A stretch of 64,000 nt of DNA from Marinactinospora thermotolerans DSM 45154 (GTDB lineage: Bacteria > Actinomycetota > Actinomycetes > Streptosporangiales > Streptosporangiaceae). This document shows positions 1 to 8,266 of the stretch, piece by piece. A program made the translations under genes and the position numbers. Every line of letters begins with the position of its first letter. Position 1 is the first letter of the stretch. The notes beneath the pieces were generated by a model, which saw nothing but the letters and a program-made list of their open reading frames with translations, did no database searches and was not told where the DNA came from. The stretch covers positions 52,355 through 116,354 of the forward strand of contig NZ_FUWS01000014.1 in NCBI RefSeq assembly GCF_900167435.1, read 5' to 3'.

Positions 1-115
1 CGCCCCAGAAGGCGGCGGAGCGCTCCGTGTAGCGGGGGACCAGCGCCGTCAGGATCTCGTCCTTGTTGCGGAAGAACTGGTAGAGCGAGCCGGGGGAGAC
101 GCCGGCGCGGAACGC
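1..115 (-). pseudogene. TetR-family regulator remnant (N-terminus lost)
   Basis: Read on the minus strand, this stretch gives AGVSPGSLYQFFRNKDE followed by a helix, the recognition-helix part of a TetR-type HTH. The expected first 30 or so residues of the DNA-binding domain are missing: upstream of about position 115 the sequence turns into an MMPL transporter on the other strand. The C-terminal ligand-binding part lies beyond the left edge of the window. A regulator without its first HTH helix should not bind DNA. The left edge prevents judging the rest of the gene. Confidence 0.7.
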
Positions 116-119
116 TTCG

Positions 120-780
120 CCGGGCGGGAGCGCACCTGGCTGTCGGTGGTCCCGGGGGTGGAGCGGCTTGAGGAGGACCCGTTCGGTCTGGGGGAGGAGG
201 TCCGTGCCGCCCCGGCGCCCGCCGAGGTCATGGCCGGCGGCCACCCCGCCGAGCTGCTGGACTACCGCGACGTGGTGATCGAGCGCGTTCCGCTCATGCT
301 CGGGCTGATGTCCGTCACCACGCTGGTGCTGCTGTTCCTGCTCACCGGCAGCGTCCTGTCGCCGGTGAAGGCGACGGTGCTCAACCTGCCGAGCCTGCCG
401 GTGATGTTCGGCGCGCTGGTGTGGGGGTTCCAGGAGGGCGACCTCTCCGGTCTGCTCCCCTTCACCCCGAGCGGGACGCTGGAGACGGGCATCCCCCTGT
501 CGATGTTCTGCATCGCCTACGGGCTGTCCATGGACTACGGGGTGTTCATGTCGGCCCGGATCAAGGAGGAGTACGAGCGCAGCGGGACACCACCGCCGCG
601 GTCGCCGCGGGCTTACGGCGCAGCGGACCGCTGGTCTCGGCGGCCGGCGCGATCCCGGCGCCATCCTTCGCCGCCTACGCGACCTCGGGCCTGGTGTTCC
701 TCCAGATGCCGGGGGTGGGGTCGGCCCTGGCGATCCTGGTCGACGCGACCCTCATCCGGGCGGTCCCGGTCCCGCGCTGA
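120..780 (+). pseudogene. MMPL/RND-family transporter remnant, 5'-truncated and frameshifted
   Basis: Two plus-strand frames together spell the C-terminal membrane part of an MMPL transporter. The first (about 122-588) contains the loop before the membrane helices, LFLLTGSVLSPVKA, and the characteristic GLSMDYGVF motif ending in KEEYERSG. The second resumes with DTTAAVAAGLRRSG and ends LAILVDATLIRAVPVPR with a stop at 778-780. The frame changes in the G run near 588, consistent with one lost base. The N-terminal several hundred residues are absent and the end is shorter than usual. Together with the adjoining tetR remnant this is an inactivated divergent regulator/transporter pair. Confidence 0.75.
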
Positions 781-876
781 TGCGGTCGGCCGGCGGGGCG
801 AACTGGTGGGCGCCCGGGCCGCTGCGCCGACTGCACGCCCGGATCGGACCGGGCGAGTCGGGTGCGGCCGGGCCGC

Positions 877-2652
877 TCACGTCTCCAGCACCGCGAACGC
901 CCGCCCCGGCACCCGTGCCTCCGCCCCGTTGAGGCCGGGGTGGGCCGAGGCCAGCAGGACGCGGCCGGCCGGCCGGTCCAAGACGACCGTGGCCGGCCGC
1001 GTCCCCAGGTTGCACACCACCCGCAGGTCGCCGCGGTGCAGCACGAGTGTGCGGGCAGCAGGGTCGGCCCGCACGGTGAAGCGGTCCAGGCGCGGATCGG
1101 CGAGTTCGGGCCGGCTCCGGCGCAGCGCGATGAGGTCGCGGTACAACCGCAGCATCCACCGATGCGGTTCCGCGTCGCGTTCCTCCCAGCGCAGCACGGA
1201 GGCCGACCGCGTCGCCGGATCGATGGGATCGGGCACCTGCGCCTCTCCCCAGCCGTGCGCGGCGAACTCCCGGCGCCGTCCCCTGCGCACGGCGTCGGCG
1301 AGCTCGGGGTCGGGGAAGGACGCGAAGAAGCGCCAGGGGGTGGAGGCCGCCCACTCCTCCCCCATGAACAGCATCGGCGTGTAGGGCGAGCACAGCAGGA
1401 TCGCCGCGCCGCAGGCCAGCAGGCCCGGATCGGTGCCCGGGGAGAGACGGTCGCCCGCGGCCCGGTTGCCGACCTGGTCGTGATTTTGCAGGTAGGCGAC
1501 GAAACGGCTGGCCGGCGTGCGACGGGTGTCCACGGGGGCGCCGTGGCTGCGGCCGCGAAACGACGACCAGGTCCCCGCGTGGAAGAACGCCTGACGCAGC
1601 GTGGTGGCCAGGACCCCCGGTGCGGCGAAGTCGGCGTAGTAGCCCTGTTCCTCGCCGGTAAGGGCGGCGTGCAGGGCGTGGTGGAGGTCGTCGCACCATT
1701 GCGCGGTCATGCCGATCCCCCCGGCCTCGCGCGGTGTGACCATGGCGGGATCGTTGAGGTCGGACTCGGCGATGAGGCTCAGGGGACGGCGCAGGCCCAC
1801 CGCCAGCGCGTCGACCTCGGCCGTCAGTTCGGTGAGCAGGTCGGCGGCGCGGCGGTCGACGAGCGCGTGCACCGCGTCCAGGCGCAGCCCGTCCAGGTGG
1901 AAGTCGCGCAGCCACCCCAGCGCGTTGTCGATGACGTAGCGGCGTACCTCGTCGGAGCCGGGACCGTCGAGGTTGAGGGAGGGGCCCCAGGCGTTCTCAC
2001 CGCTGAAGTAGGGGCCGTAACGGGGAAGGTAGGCGCCCGAGGGGCCGAGGTGGTTGTAGACGACGTCGAGGATGACCCCCAGGCCGCGGGCGTGGCAGGC
2101 GTCGACGAACCGTTTGAGGCCGTCGGGGCCGCCGTAGGGTTCGTGCACGGCTCCCCACAGCACACCGTCGTAGCCCCAGCCGTAGGGACCGTCGAAGGCG
2201 TTGACCGGCATGACCTCGACCAGGTCCACGCCCAGGCCGACGAGGTGGTCCAGGTGGGCCGACGCCGCGTCGAAGGTCCCCTCGGCCGTGAAGGTGCCGA
2301 CGTGCAGCTCGTAGATGATCGAGCCGGGCAGCGCCCGCCCGGTCCAGCCGGCGTCGCTCCAGGGGAAGGCCGAGTGGTCGTAGCGCCGCGAGAGCCCGTG
2401 GACGCCGTGGGGTTGCCGCAGTGACCGGGGATCGGGCAACGGCTCGGTGTCGTCGTCGAGCAGGAACCCGTAGTCGGCCTGCGGAGGCGCCCCGGGCACC
2501 CGGACGTGCCACCATCCGCGTTCGTCGCGGGCCATCGGGTGGTCCTCGCCGTCGAGCCGCAACCGCACCCGGTCGCGCTCGGGCGCCCACACCGAGAAGG
2601 TGTCGCCATGGCCGGTCCGCTGGTCGGGGGGTCGGGGCAGGGTCGCGCTCAC
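877..2652 (-). CDS. treZ: malto-oligosyltrehalose trehalohydrolase
   Basis: Cytoplasmic GH13 enzyme of 591 aa that releases trehalose from maltooligosyl-trehalose made by TreY. An N-terminal early-set domain (SVWAPERDRVRLRLDG) is followed by the barrel, with the TreZ-typical start IIYELHVGTFT and the loop NAFDGPYGWGYDGV. Catalytic residues are visible: Asp about 259 in LRLDAVHAL, Glu about 296 in AESDLND, and the NHDQVGNR motif. Length fits the family. It is divergent from the antiporter genes at 2779. Its partners treY and treX lie 12 kb away on the same strand rather than next to it. Confidence 0.95.
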   Translation of the reverse strand: MSATLPRPPDQRTGHGDTFSVWAPERDRVRLRLDGEDHPMARDERGWWHVRVPGAPPQADYGFLLDDDTEPLPDPRSLRQPHGVHGLSRRYDHSAFPWSDAGWTGRALPGSIIYELHVGTFTAEGTFDAASAHLDHLVGLGVDLVEVMPVNAFDGPYGWGYDGVLWGAVHEPYGGPDGLKRFVDACHARGLGVILDVVYNHLGPSGAYLPRYGPYFSGENAWGPSLNLDGPGSDEVRRYVIDNALGWLRDFHLDGLRLDAVHALVDRRAADLLTELTAEVDALAVGLRRPLSLIAESDLNDPAMVTPREAGGIGMTAQWCDDLHHALHAALTGEEQGYYADFAAPGVLATTLRQAFFHAGTWSSFRGRSHGAPVDTRRTPASRFVAYLQNHDQVGNRAAGDRLSPGTDPGLLACGAAILLCSPYTPMLFMGEEWAASTPWRFFASFPDPELADAVRRGRRREFAAHGWGEAQVPDPIDPATRSASVLRWEERDAEPHRWMLRLYRDLIALRRSRPELADPRLDRFTVRADPAARTLVLHRGDLRVVCNLGTRPATVVLDRPAGRVLLASAHPGLNGAEARVPGRAFAVLET

Positions 2653-2778
2653 GGGCCTGTCCTTACCCAGGCCCGCGCGGGCCTACTCCGCCGACCCTCC
2701 GCCCTGCCGTTTCGCGGCCTTTACCCTCCCATGGCCCGCGGGCACGTTGCGCCCCGGCCGGGCGGGCAGTAGGCGGGC

Positions 2779-3258
2779 ATGGAGGTCACCGAGGTGCTGC
2801 TCCCCGGCGTGGGGATCCGCTACGAGTTCGTCACCGCCGAGGGGGAACGGGTCGGCGTCGTGGCCCACCGCGACGGCGGGGCGGAACTGGTCGTCTACGC
2901 CCCGTCCGACCCCGACGAACCCCGTTCCCTGGTGCGCCTGGACCGCGAGGAGTGCGAGGCCGTCGCCGAGATCCTCGGAGCGCCCCGGGTGGCCGAGCGC
3001 TTCGCCGACCTGGCCCGTGAGATCCCCGGGCTGCGAACCGGTCAGACGGTGGTGTCCGCGGCCTCGCCGTTCGCGGGCCGCCCCCTGGGACAGACCCGGG
3101 CCCGCACCCTCACGGGCGCCTCCGTGGTGGCGATCGTGCGCGGAACGCAGGTGATCGCCTCGCCAGGCCCCGAGCAGGTGCTGCGCGCCGGTGACCGGCT
3201 CGTCGTCATCGGCACCGACACGGGCATCGCCGGCGTCGAGGCCCTTCTGGGCGGTTGA
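2779..3258 (+). CDS. TrkA-C domain regulatory subunit of a K+/H+ antiporter (KhtT-like)
   Basis: 159-aa soluble protein. The N-terminal half is a small alpha/beta region with VGVVAHRDGG. The C-terminal 70 or so residues form a TrkA-C (RCK-C) domain: AGRPLGQTRAR, VVAIVRG, LRAGDRLVVIG. Its stop is 3 nt before the start of the antiporter gene, so the two are almost certainly co-translated. In Bacillus, KhtT gates the KhtU antiporter and its RCK-C domain can bind cyclic di-AMP. That role is inferred here from family and operon position only. Confidence 0.85.
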   Translation: MEVTEVLLPGVGIRYEFVTAEGERVGVVAHRDGGAELVVYAPSDPDEPRSLVRLDREECEAVAEILGAPRVAERFADLAREIPGLRTGQTVVSAASPFAGRPLGQTRARTLTGASVVAIVRGTQVIASPGPEQVLRAGDRLVVIGTDTGIAGVEALLGG

Positions 3259-3261
3259 GCC

Positions 3262-4407
3262 GTGCCCGAATCGGCCGCCCTGCTCATCGAGTTCGGAGCG
3301 GTGCTGGTGGCCGTGAGCGGGTTGGCGGCGCTGGCGCGCCGCTGGGCCTTTCCCGCCGTCCCGTTGTACCTGCTGGCCGGGTTGGCGCTGGGCGAGGGCG
3401 GGGTGCTGCCGGTTCCCGCGGTCGGCGAGTTCGCCGGGCTCGTGGCGTCGATCGGGGTGGTCCTGCTGCTGCTCCTGCTGGGGTTGGAGTTCTCGGCGGC
3501 GGAGTTCACCGACAGCCTGCGCCGGCACCTGCCCTCGGCGTTCGCCGACGCGCTGCTCAACGCCGTTCCCGGCGCGCTGGCGGGGGCCGTGCTCGGGTTG
3601 GGGTGGCAGGGGTGCCTGGCGCTGGCCGGGATCACCTGGGTGTCCTCCTCGGGGATCGTCGCCCGGGTGCTGGGCGACCTGCGGCGCCTGGCCAACCGGG
3701 AGACCCCGGCGGTGCTGTCGGTCCTGGTGTTGGAGGACATCTCGATGGCGGTCTACCTGCCGCTGCTGGGTGCCGCCGTGGCCGGCGCGAGCTGGGGCGG
3801 GGCCTCGCTTGCGTTGGGGACGGCGTTGTCGGCGGTCGCGTTGGCGCTGTTCGCCTCGCACCGGCTGCGCTGGCTGCTGGGACGGCTGTTGGACACCGGG
3901 GGCTCCGAACAGTTCCTGCTGCGCGTGCTGGGGTTGACGCTGCTGGTGGCCGGGGTGTGCGAGCTCGCCCACGCCTCGGCGGCCGTGGGCGCGTTCCTGG
4001 TCGGTCTGGCACTCAGCGGCAACGTCGCCGATCGCACGCGCAGGCTGGTCGAGCCGCTGCGGGACCTGTTCGCCTTCGTGTTCTTCCTGGCGATCGGCCT
4101 GTCGATCGATCCGCGCGATTTGCTCCCGGTGTTGCCGGCGGCCTTGGCGCTGGCGGCGGCGACGGCCCTGACCAAGGTCGCGACCGGTTGGTATGCGGCG
4201 CGGCGGGACGGGGTGGGCGCGCGCGGGCGGTGGCGCGCCGGGACGGCGCTGATCGTCCGCGGGGAGTTCTCGGTCGTGGTGGCGGGGCTGGCCGCGAGCG
4301 TGGAACCCCTGCTGGTGCCGTTGTCGGCGGCCTACGTGATCATCCTGGGCGTCGTGGGGCCGGCGGCCAGCTACCTGGCCGGCCGGCCCTCTCTCCACCG
4401 GGGCTGA
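3262..4407 (+). CDS. CPA2-type cation:proton antiporter (KhtU/KefB-like)
   Basis: 381-aa membrane protein with about 11-12 hydrophobic helices and no C-terminal Rossmann domain, the short KhtU form in which regulation sits on a separate subunit. Helix motifs VLLLLLLGLEFS and VSSSGIVARVLGDL match the Na+/H+ exchanger fold of CPA2 proteins. GTG start at 3262, directly after the KhtT-like stop. It probably exports K+ (or another monovalent cation) in exchange for H+. The ion is not readable from sequence. Confidence 0.88.
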   Translation: MPESAALLIEFGAVLVAVSGLAALARRWAFPAVPLYLLAGLALGEGGVLPVPAVGEFAGLVASIGVVLLLLLLGLEFSAAEFTDSLRRHLPSAFADALLNAVPGALAGAVLGLGWQGCLALAGITWVSSSGIVARVLGDLRRLANRETPAVLSVLVLEDISMAVYLPLLGAAVAGASWGGASLALGTALSAVALALFASHRLRWLLGRLLDTGGSEQFLLRVLGLTLLVAGVCELAHASAAVGAFLVGLALSGNVADRTRRLVEPLRDLFAFVFFLAIGLSIDPRDLLPVLPAALALAAATALTKVATGWYAARRDGVGARGRWRAGTALIVRGEFSVVVAGLAASVEPLLVPLSAAYVIILGVVGPAASYLAGRPSLHRG

Positions 4408-4437
4408 CCCCGTCCCTCCCGGCCGGGAGGGACGGGG
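4408..4437. terminator. bidirectional intrinsic terminator
   Basis: Perfect 30-nt palindrome (CCCCGTCCCTCCCGG and its complement) filling the 41-bp gap between the convergent antiporter and alcohol dehydrogenase genes. No U tract, as is common in actinobacteria. Confidence 0.8.
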
Positions 4438-4448
4438 CGGCGCCGGGG

Positions 4449-5624
4449 TCACCCGCCGGGGCGCAGGACCGCGCGAACGCACCCGTCGGTCTTGTCCTTG
4501 AACATCGCGTAGCCGCGTGGCCCCTCGTCCAACGGCAGCAGGTGGGTGAGCAGGTGGGCGGTGCGGATCTCTCCCCGGTCCATCCGCTCCAGCAGGTCGG
4601 GGATGTAGCGCTGCCCGTGCTGCTGGCCGGTGCGCAGGGTGAGCCCCTTGTTCATGACCGCCCCGATCGGGAACTTGTCCGCCAGCCCGCCGAACACGCC
4701 CAGGACCGAGACCGTCCCGCCCTTGCGGCAGGCGTGGATCGCCTCACGCAGCGCGGAGATCCGGTCGGAGGCCAGCCGTACCTGCTGCTTGGCCCGGTCG
4801 TAGTGGTACTGCACGCCCTCGCCGTGCGCCTCCATGCCCACCGCCTCGATGCACACGTCGGGACCGCGCCCGCCCGTGCGCTCGATCAGCTCGCCCAAGA
4901 CGTCCTGGGTGGAGTAGTCGATGGTCTCGGCGCCGATGTGGCGCCGGGTCATCTCCAACCGTTCGGGGAGACGGTCGATGGCGATGACGCGTTCGGCGCC
5001 GAGCAGCATCGCCGCCCGGGCGGCCATCTGTCCCACTCCCCCACATCCCCACACCGCGACGACGTCGCCGGGGCGCACGCCGGCCAGGTCGGCGCCCATC
5101 CACCCTGTTGGAACGGCGTCGGAGGCGAAGACGGCGGCCTCGTCGCTGAGCCCCTCGGGGACGGAGAAGGCCCCCTGGTCGGCGAAGGGCACCCGGACGT
5201 ACTCCGCGTGGCTGCCGGCGTAGCCGCCCATGGCGTGGGAGTAGCCGAAGATGCCGGCCGGGTTGGACCCATACACCAGATCGGGCACCCCGGGTGTGGT
5301 GTTGCTGTTGTCGCACAGCGACCACAGGCCCTGCTCGCAGTACCAGCAGCGTCCGCACCCGATGATCGAGCAGACGACGACACGGTCGCCGACGCGGTGT
5401 CGGCGCACGTCGGGGCCGGTCTCCACGACCGTGCCGAGGAACTCGTGGCCGATGATGTCGCCCGCGCTCATCGCCGGGATGTACCCGCCGAGCAGGTGGA
5501 GGTCGGATCCGCAGGTGGAGCTGAGCGTGACCTCCACGATGATGTCGTGACGGTTGAGGATGCGCGGGTCGGGGACCCGCTCCACGGTGAGCTCGTTGAC
5601 TCCCGTCCAGCACAGCGCCCTCAT
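4449..5624 (-). CDS. zinc-dependent alcohol dehydrogenase (formaldehyde dehydrogenase-like)
   Basis: 391-aa medium-chain dehydrogenase. The catalytic zinc ligands sit in STCGSDLHL and GHEFLGTV. The structural zinc lobe GCGRCWYCEQGLWSLC carries its four Cys. The nucleotide-binding motif is VWGCGGVGQMAA. A long insertion around VGMEAHGEG and HYDRAKQQ is typical of the glutathione-independent formaldehyde dehydrogenase-like subgroup. Its ATG overlaps the stop of the upstream SRPBCC-like gene by 4 nt (ATGA), so the two form an operon. Substrate is not determinable; detoxification of small aldehydes or alcohols is the best guess. Confidence 0.88.
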   Translation of the reverse strand: MRALCWTGVNELTVERVPDPRILNRHDIIVEVTLSSTCGSDLHLLGGYIPAMSAGDIIGHEFLGTVVETGPDVRRHRVGDRVVVCSIIGCGRCWYCEQGLWSLCDNSNTTPGVPDLVYGSNPAGIFGYSHAMGGYAGSHAEYVRVPFADQGAFSVPEGLSDEAAVFASDAVPTGWMGADLAGVRPGDVVAVWGCGGVGQMAARAAMLLGAERVIAIDRLPERLEMTRRHIGAETIDYSTQDVLGELIERTGGRGPDVCIEAVGMEAHGEGVQYHYDRAKQQVRLASDRISALREAIHACRKGGTVSVLGVFGGLADKFPIGAVMNKGLTLRTGQQHGQRYIPDLLERMDRGEIRTAHLLTHLLPLDEGPRGYAMFKDKTDGCVRAVLRPGG

Positions 5625-6085
5625 CGCGGCAGCCTCCCCCGGGAGCGGTGCGCGGCCGAGCGCAGCAGGGTCCCGGTCGCGGTGCGGCGGCCCGCGGGCT
5701 GCCCCTCGACCGTGGTGACCTCGCCGACCTCCAGGAGCTGCTTGGCCTCGCGCAGGGCCGTGGCGACGGTCTGTTCGGGGTGGCGTCCCATGGTCCGGGC
5801 GAGCCGTGCCCGGCCGCGCGTGCCGTCACCGGGCCGGGCCGCCAGTTCGGTTCCGCGGCCTCCCGGTGCGGGGCGCACCCGGGTGCGCACGGCGTCGCCG
5901 AGTGCGGCCAGCGGTTCGGGCGGCCGTCCCGCGGGGGCCACCTCCTCCACCGGCCGGTTGACGGTCACCACCTGCCAACGCGGCCGGCGGCCGTCCGTGC
6001 CGCGGTCGCGCGACCGGCCGCTCAGGAGTACGGCGACCCCTGCGGCCCCGAACGCCGCCAGGACCAGCTTGGCGCTCTTCTCCAT
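5621..6085 (-). CDS. shortened SRPBCC/cyclase-dehydrase-like membrane-anchored protein
   Basis: 154 aa. One N-terminal helix (LVLAAFGAAGVAVLL) is followed by VVTVNRPVEEV, the usual first strand of an SRPBCC domain. It then passes almost at once to the late part of such domains: RPAPGGRGTELAAR, and an EAKQLLEVGEVTTVEG tail. Full-length relatives that precede the same alcohol dehydrogenase in other actinobacteria are, from memory, considerably longer, so the middle of the fold seems to be missing. Start chosen at 6085 because GAGGTGAT lies at proper distance; a longer in-frame ATG at 6130 lacks one. Function unknown; possibly a non-functional remnant that stays translationally coupled. Confidence 0.6.
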   Translation of the reverse strand: MEKSAKLVLAAFGAAGVAVLLSGRSRDRGTDGRRPRWQVVTVNRPVEEVAPAGRPPEPLAALGDAVRTRVRPAPGGRGTELAARPGDGTRGRARLARTMGRHPEQTVATALREAKQLLEVGEVTTVEGQPAGRRTATGTLLRSAAHRSRGRLPR

Positions 6086-6188
6086 GTGTGCATCACCTCG
6101 CGGGCGGATCTCCAGCCGGGTGGAACTCACGCGACTGGGCGTCCCCTGCGGGACGCGGTCCGTCCCCCGCTACCCCGGTGCGGGCGCT

Positions 6189-7091
6189 TCACCCCGCCTG
6201 TGGCGCGGGCCGGTACAGCGAGATCCGGAACGAGGCGGTGGTGGTCACCGGCTCGGGCAGGGCCGCGACACGGCGTCGCAGTTCGCCGGGGGGCAGATGG
6301 CGGGCGCTGGGGCCCATCTCGACCAGGGTGGTGGCGGCCTCGTGGGACAGCTCCAGTGTGGTGTCGAGTTCGTCCCGCTCCATTGGGAGGAACGAGCCCG
6401 CCAGCGCGCCCTCCAGGCGTTCCTCCTTACGGGCGTCGACCGTGACCAGGCCGAGTGCGCCGACCACTTCGGCCAGGTGACGCGCCGTGGGGGTGACCAC
6501 GACGAGCCGGCCGTCGGGGCGCAGGACCCTGCGGAACTCGGCGCCGTCGCGGGGGGCGAACACGTTGAGCAGCAGCGACGCCGAGCCGGACCGGACCGGC
6601 AGGCCGCGCCAGGCGTCACAGCCGGCGGCGCCGGCGCGCGGGTGGCTCTTGGCTGCGCGGCGCAGGGCGAACTTGGACACGTCCAGCGCGAGCCCGACGG
6701 CGCGGGGGCGGCGCTCCAGGACGGCGGCGAGGTAGTACCCGGTGCCGGCGCCGATGTCGACGACGACCCCCTCGTCCCCGCCCGCCCCGGACGCGATCGC
6801 GGCGATGCGGTCGGCGAGGGGGGCGTAGTGTCCGGCCTGCTGGAACTCCACCCGGGCCCGCACCATCTCGGCGGTGTCGCCGGTGCCCGCGGACCGGTGG
6901 CCGGTGAGCAGGTTGACGTAGCCCTCACGGGCCACGTCGAAGGAGTGGGCCGAGACGCACCGCAGGGCACCGCCCTCGGGGGCCAGGCCCGCGCCACAGT
7001 GGGGGCAGGCCAGCGCGTCCAGGACGGGGGCGGGCATGCGCAGCCGGTCGAGCACGGCCGGGCGTCGATGGTCTTCGCTGCTGGTAGGCAT
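6189..7091 (-). CDS. 23S rRNA guanine-N1 methyltransferase-like protein (RlmA family)
   Basis: 300 aa. An N-terminal zinc-binding segment (ACPHCGAGL then RCVSAHSFD) is followed by EGYVNLL, the hallmark start of RlmA/TlrB-type methyltransferases. The SAM motif I is VVDIGAGTGYYL and the catalytic region LLLNVFAPRDGAEFRRVLRPDG. The family methylates G745 or G748 in 23S rRNA helix 35; TlrB confers macrolide resistance on producers. Which base is used cannot be told. Isolated gene, separated by a strong terminator from the formate dehydrogenase operon upstream. Confidence 0.88.
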   Translation of the reverse strand: MPTSSEDHRRPAVLDRLRMPAPVLDALACPHCGAGLAPEGGALRCVSAHSFDVAREGYVNLLTGHRSAGTGDTAEMVRARVEFQQAGHYAPLADRIAAIASGAGGDEGVVVDIGAGTGYYLAAVLERRPRAVGLALDVSKFALRRAAKSHPRAGAAGCDAWRGLPVRSGSASLLLNVFAPRDGAEFRRVLRPDGRLVVVTPTARHLAEVVGALGLVTVDARKEERLEGALAGSFLPMERDELDTTLELSHEAATTLVEMGPSARHLPPGELRRRVAALPEPVTTTASFRISLYRPAPQAG

Positions 7092-7155
7092 GATCGCCGT
7101 TCACCCTATCCGGCCCGCGGCGGCGCCCGGTCCGGACGGCAGGCGGCGAGGACGC

Positions 7156-7185
7156 GGGGCGGGCCCGCTCGGGCGGGCCCGCCCC
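7156..7185 (-). terminator. terminator of the formate dehydrogenase operon
   Basis: 13-bp perfect stem (GGGGCGGGCCCGC) with loop TCGG, beginning 1-2 nt after the stop codon of the last operon gene (7187). Confidence 0.8.
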
Positions 7186-7186
7186 C

Positions 7187-8266
7187 TCAGCCCTGTTCGC
7201 CGCGTTGCGCGGGCACCCCGGTGCGGGCGTCGCCGGCGCCGTCCGCCGTCCCGGCGTCCCGGGCGTCGGCCCGGGCACGTTGCGGAACCACCGTGTACCT
7301 GGGATCGCGGGCCGAGGCGACGCCGGCCTGGAACACCCCGAGGCGGGTGCACAGCGATCCGGCGAGCAGCGCGACCCCCGCGGTGGCGGCCGCGGCGCGG
7401 CTGCGCCGTCCCAGCACCGTCCCCGCCGCTGCTCCGGCCAGGGTCAGGGCGGAGGCGGCGCGCATGAGGACGCCGGCGCTCCCGCGCCCGTAGGGTTCGG
7501 CCACCATGCCCATGCGGCGCCGCATCACCTGGGCCGCCCCGACCTCGAGGGCCGCCCCGAACAGGGCCGCGCGCCGCGCCGGGCCGGCCTGTTCGACCGG
7601 GGCGGCGAGCATGCCGAGCCCGCCCGCTGCAGCGGCGCCCGAGCCCACGAAGACGAACGGCATCTCGCGGTGGCCCTCGTGCCAGGCCGGTACCGCGGTG
7701 TCGCAGATCAACGGCGCGGTGTAGGCGGCCACGGCGGGTCCGAAGGCGGCGGCCCCCACCGCGGCGGCCCGCCCCAGGCGGGGGAGGAGACCGGTGACGT
7801 CGGTGACCGCCGCCGCGCCGGCCAGCGGCCCGTAGCAGGCCAGCAGCCAGGAGCCCACGCTCATCGGGGAGCTCGGCTTGAACACCCGCAGCATGTTGAC
7901 GAACCGGGCCGGCCGGCCCAGGTCGTGGACGAGCGCGACGACCGACCCGGAGATGGCGCCCAGCGCGCCGATCTTCATCGCCCGGGCCAGGACCGGACGG
8001 CCGCTCAGTTCCGCGCCCGCGGCGAGGACCGAGGAGGCTCCCGCGAGCCCGCCCAGGAAGAGGTACCCCCCGATGTCGTAGGGGGCCCACACGATCTGGT
8101 TGAGGACCGGCTTGCCGTAGTAGGAGCGGAACTCCGCCTTCGGCACCATCAGGCGTTCGCCGCGTCCCCCGCGCCGGGGGCGCCGCCGACCGGCCGAGCC
8201 GGGGATGGCGTCGTGGTCGGGGCGGGCCCCACGGATGCCCTCCCGGGTCACCTCCGATGTGTTCAC
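7187..8266 (-). CDS. NrfD-like membrane subunit of formate dehydrogenase
   Basis: 359-aa polytopic protein (about 8-9 helices) of the NrfD/PsrC family, which passes electrons from an iron-sulfur subunit to menaquinone. Visible NrfD features are the WAPYDIGGYLFLGGLAG entry helix and LVHDLGRPARFVNMLRVFKPSSPMS. GTG start at 8266 has GAGGAGGC upstream and overlaps the stop of the iron-sulfur subunit by 4 nt (GTGA). The last 40 residues are hydrophilic and low-complexity. It replaces the cytochrome b FdnI subunit of the E. coli enzyme. Confidence 0.88.
   Translation of the reverse strand: MNTSEVTREGIRGARPDHDAIPGSAGRRRPRRGGRGERLMVPKAEFRSYYGKPVLNQIVWAPYDIGGYLFLGGLAGASSVLAAGAELSGRPVLARAMKIGALGAISGSVVALVHDLGRPARFVNMLRVFKPSSPMSVGSWLLACYGPLAGAAAVTDVTGLLPRLGRAAAVGAAAFGPAVAAYTAPLICDTAVPAWHEGHREMPFVFVGSGAAAAGGLGMLAAPVEQAGPARRAALFGAALEVGAAQVMRRRMGMVAEPYGRGSAGVLMRAASALTLAGAAAGTVLGRRSRAAAATAGVALLAGSLCTRLGVFQAGVASARDPRYTVVPQRARADARDAGTADGAGDARTGVPAQRGEQG

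Noticed and set aside
3255..7493. 1412-codon open frame on the plus strand
   Set aside because: It runs through the antiporter, dehydrogenase and methyltransferase genes in a shadow frame; composition is Gly/Arg/Pro-rich and no domain is present.
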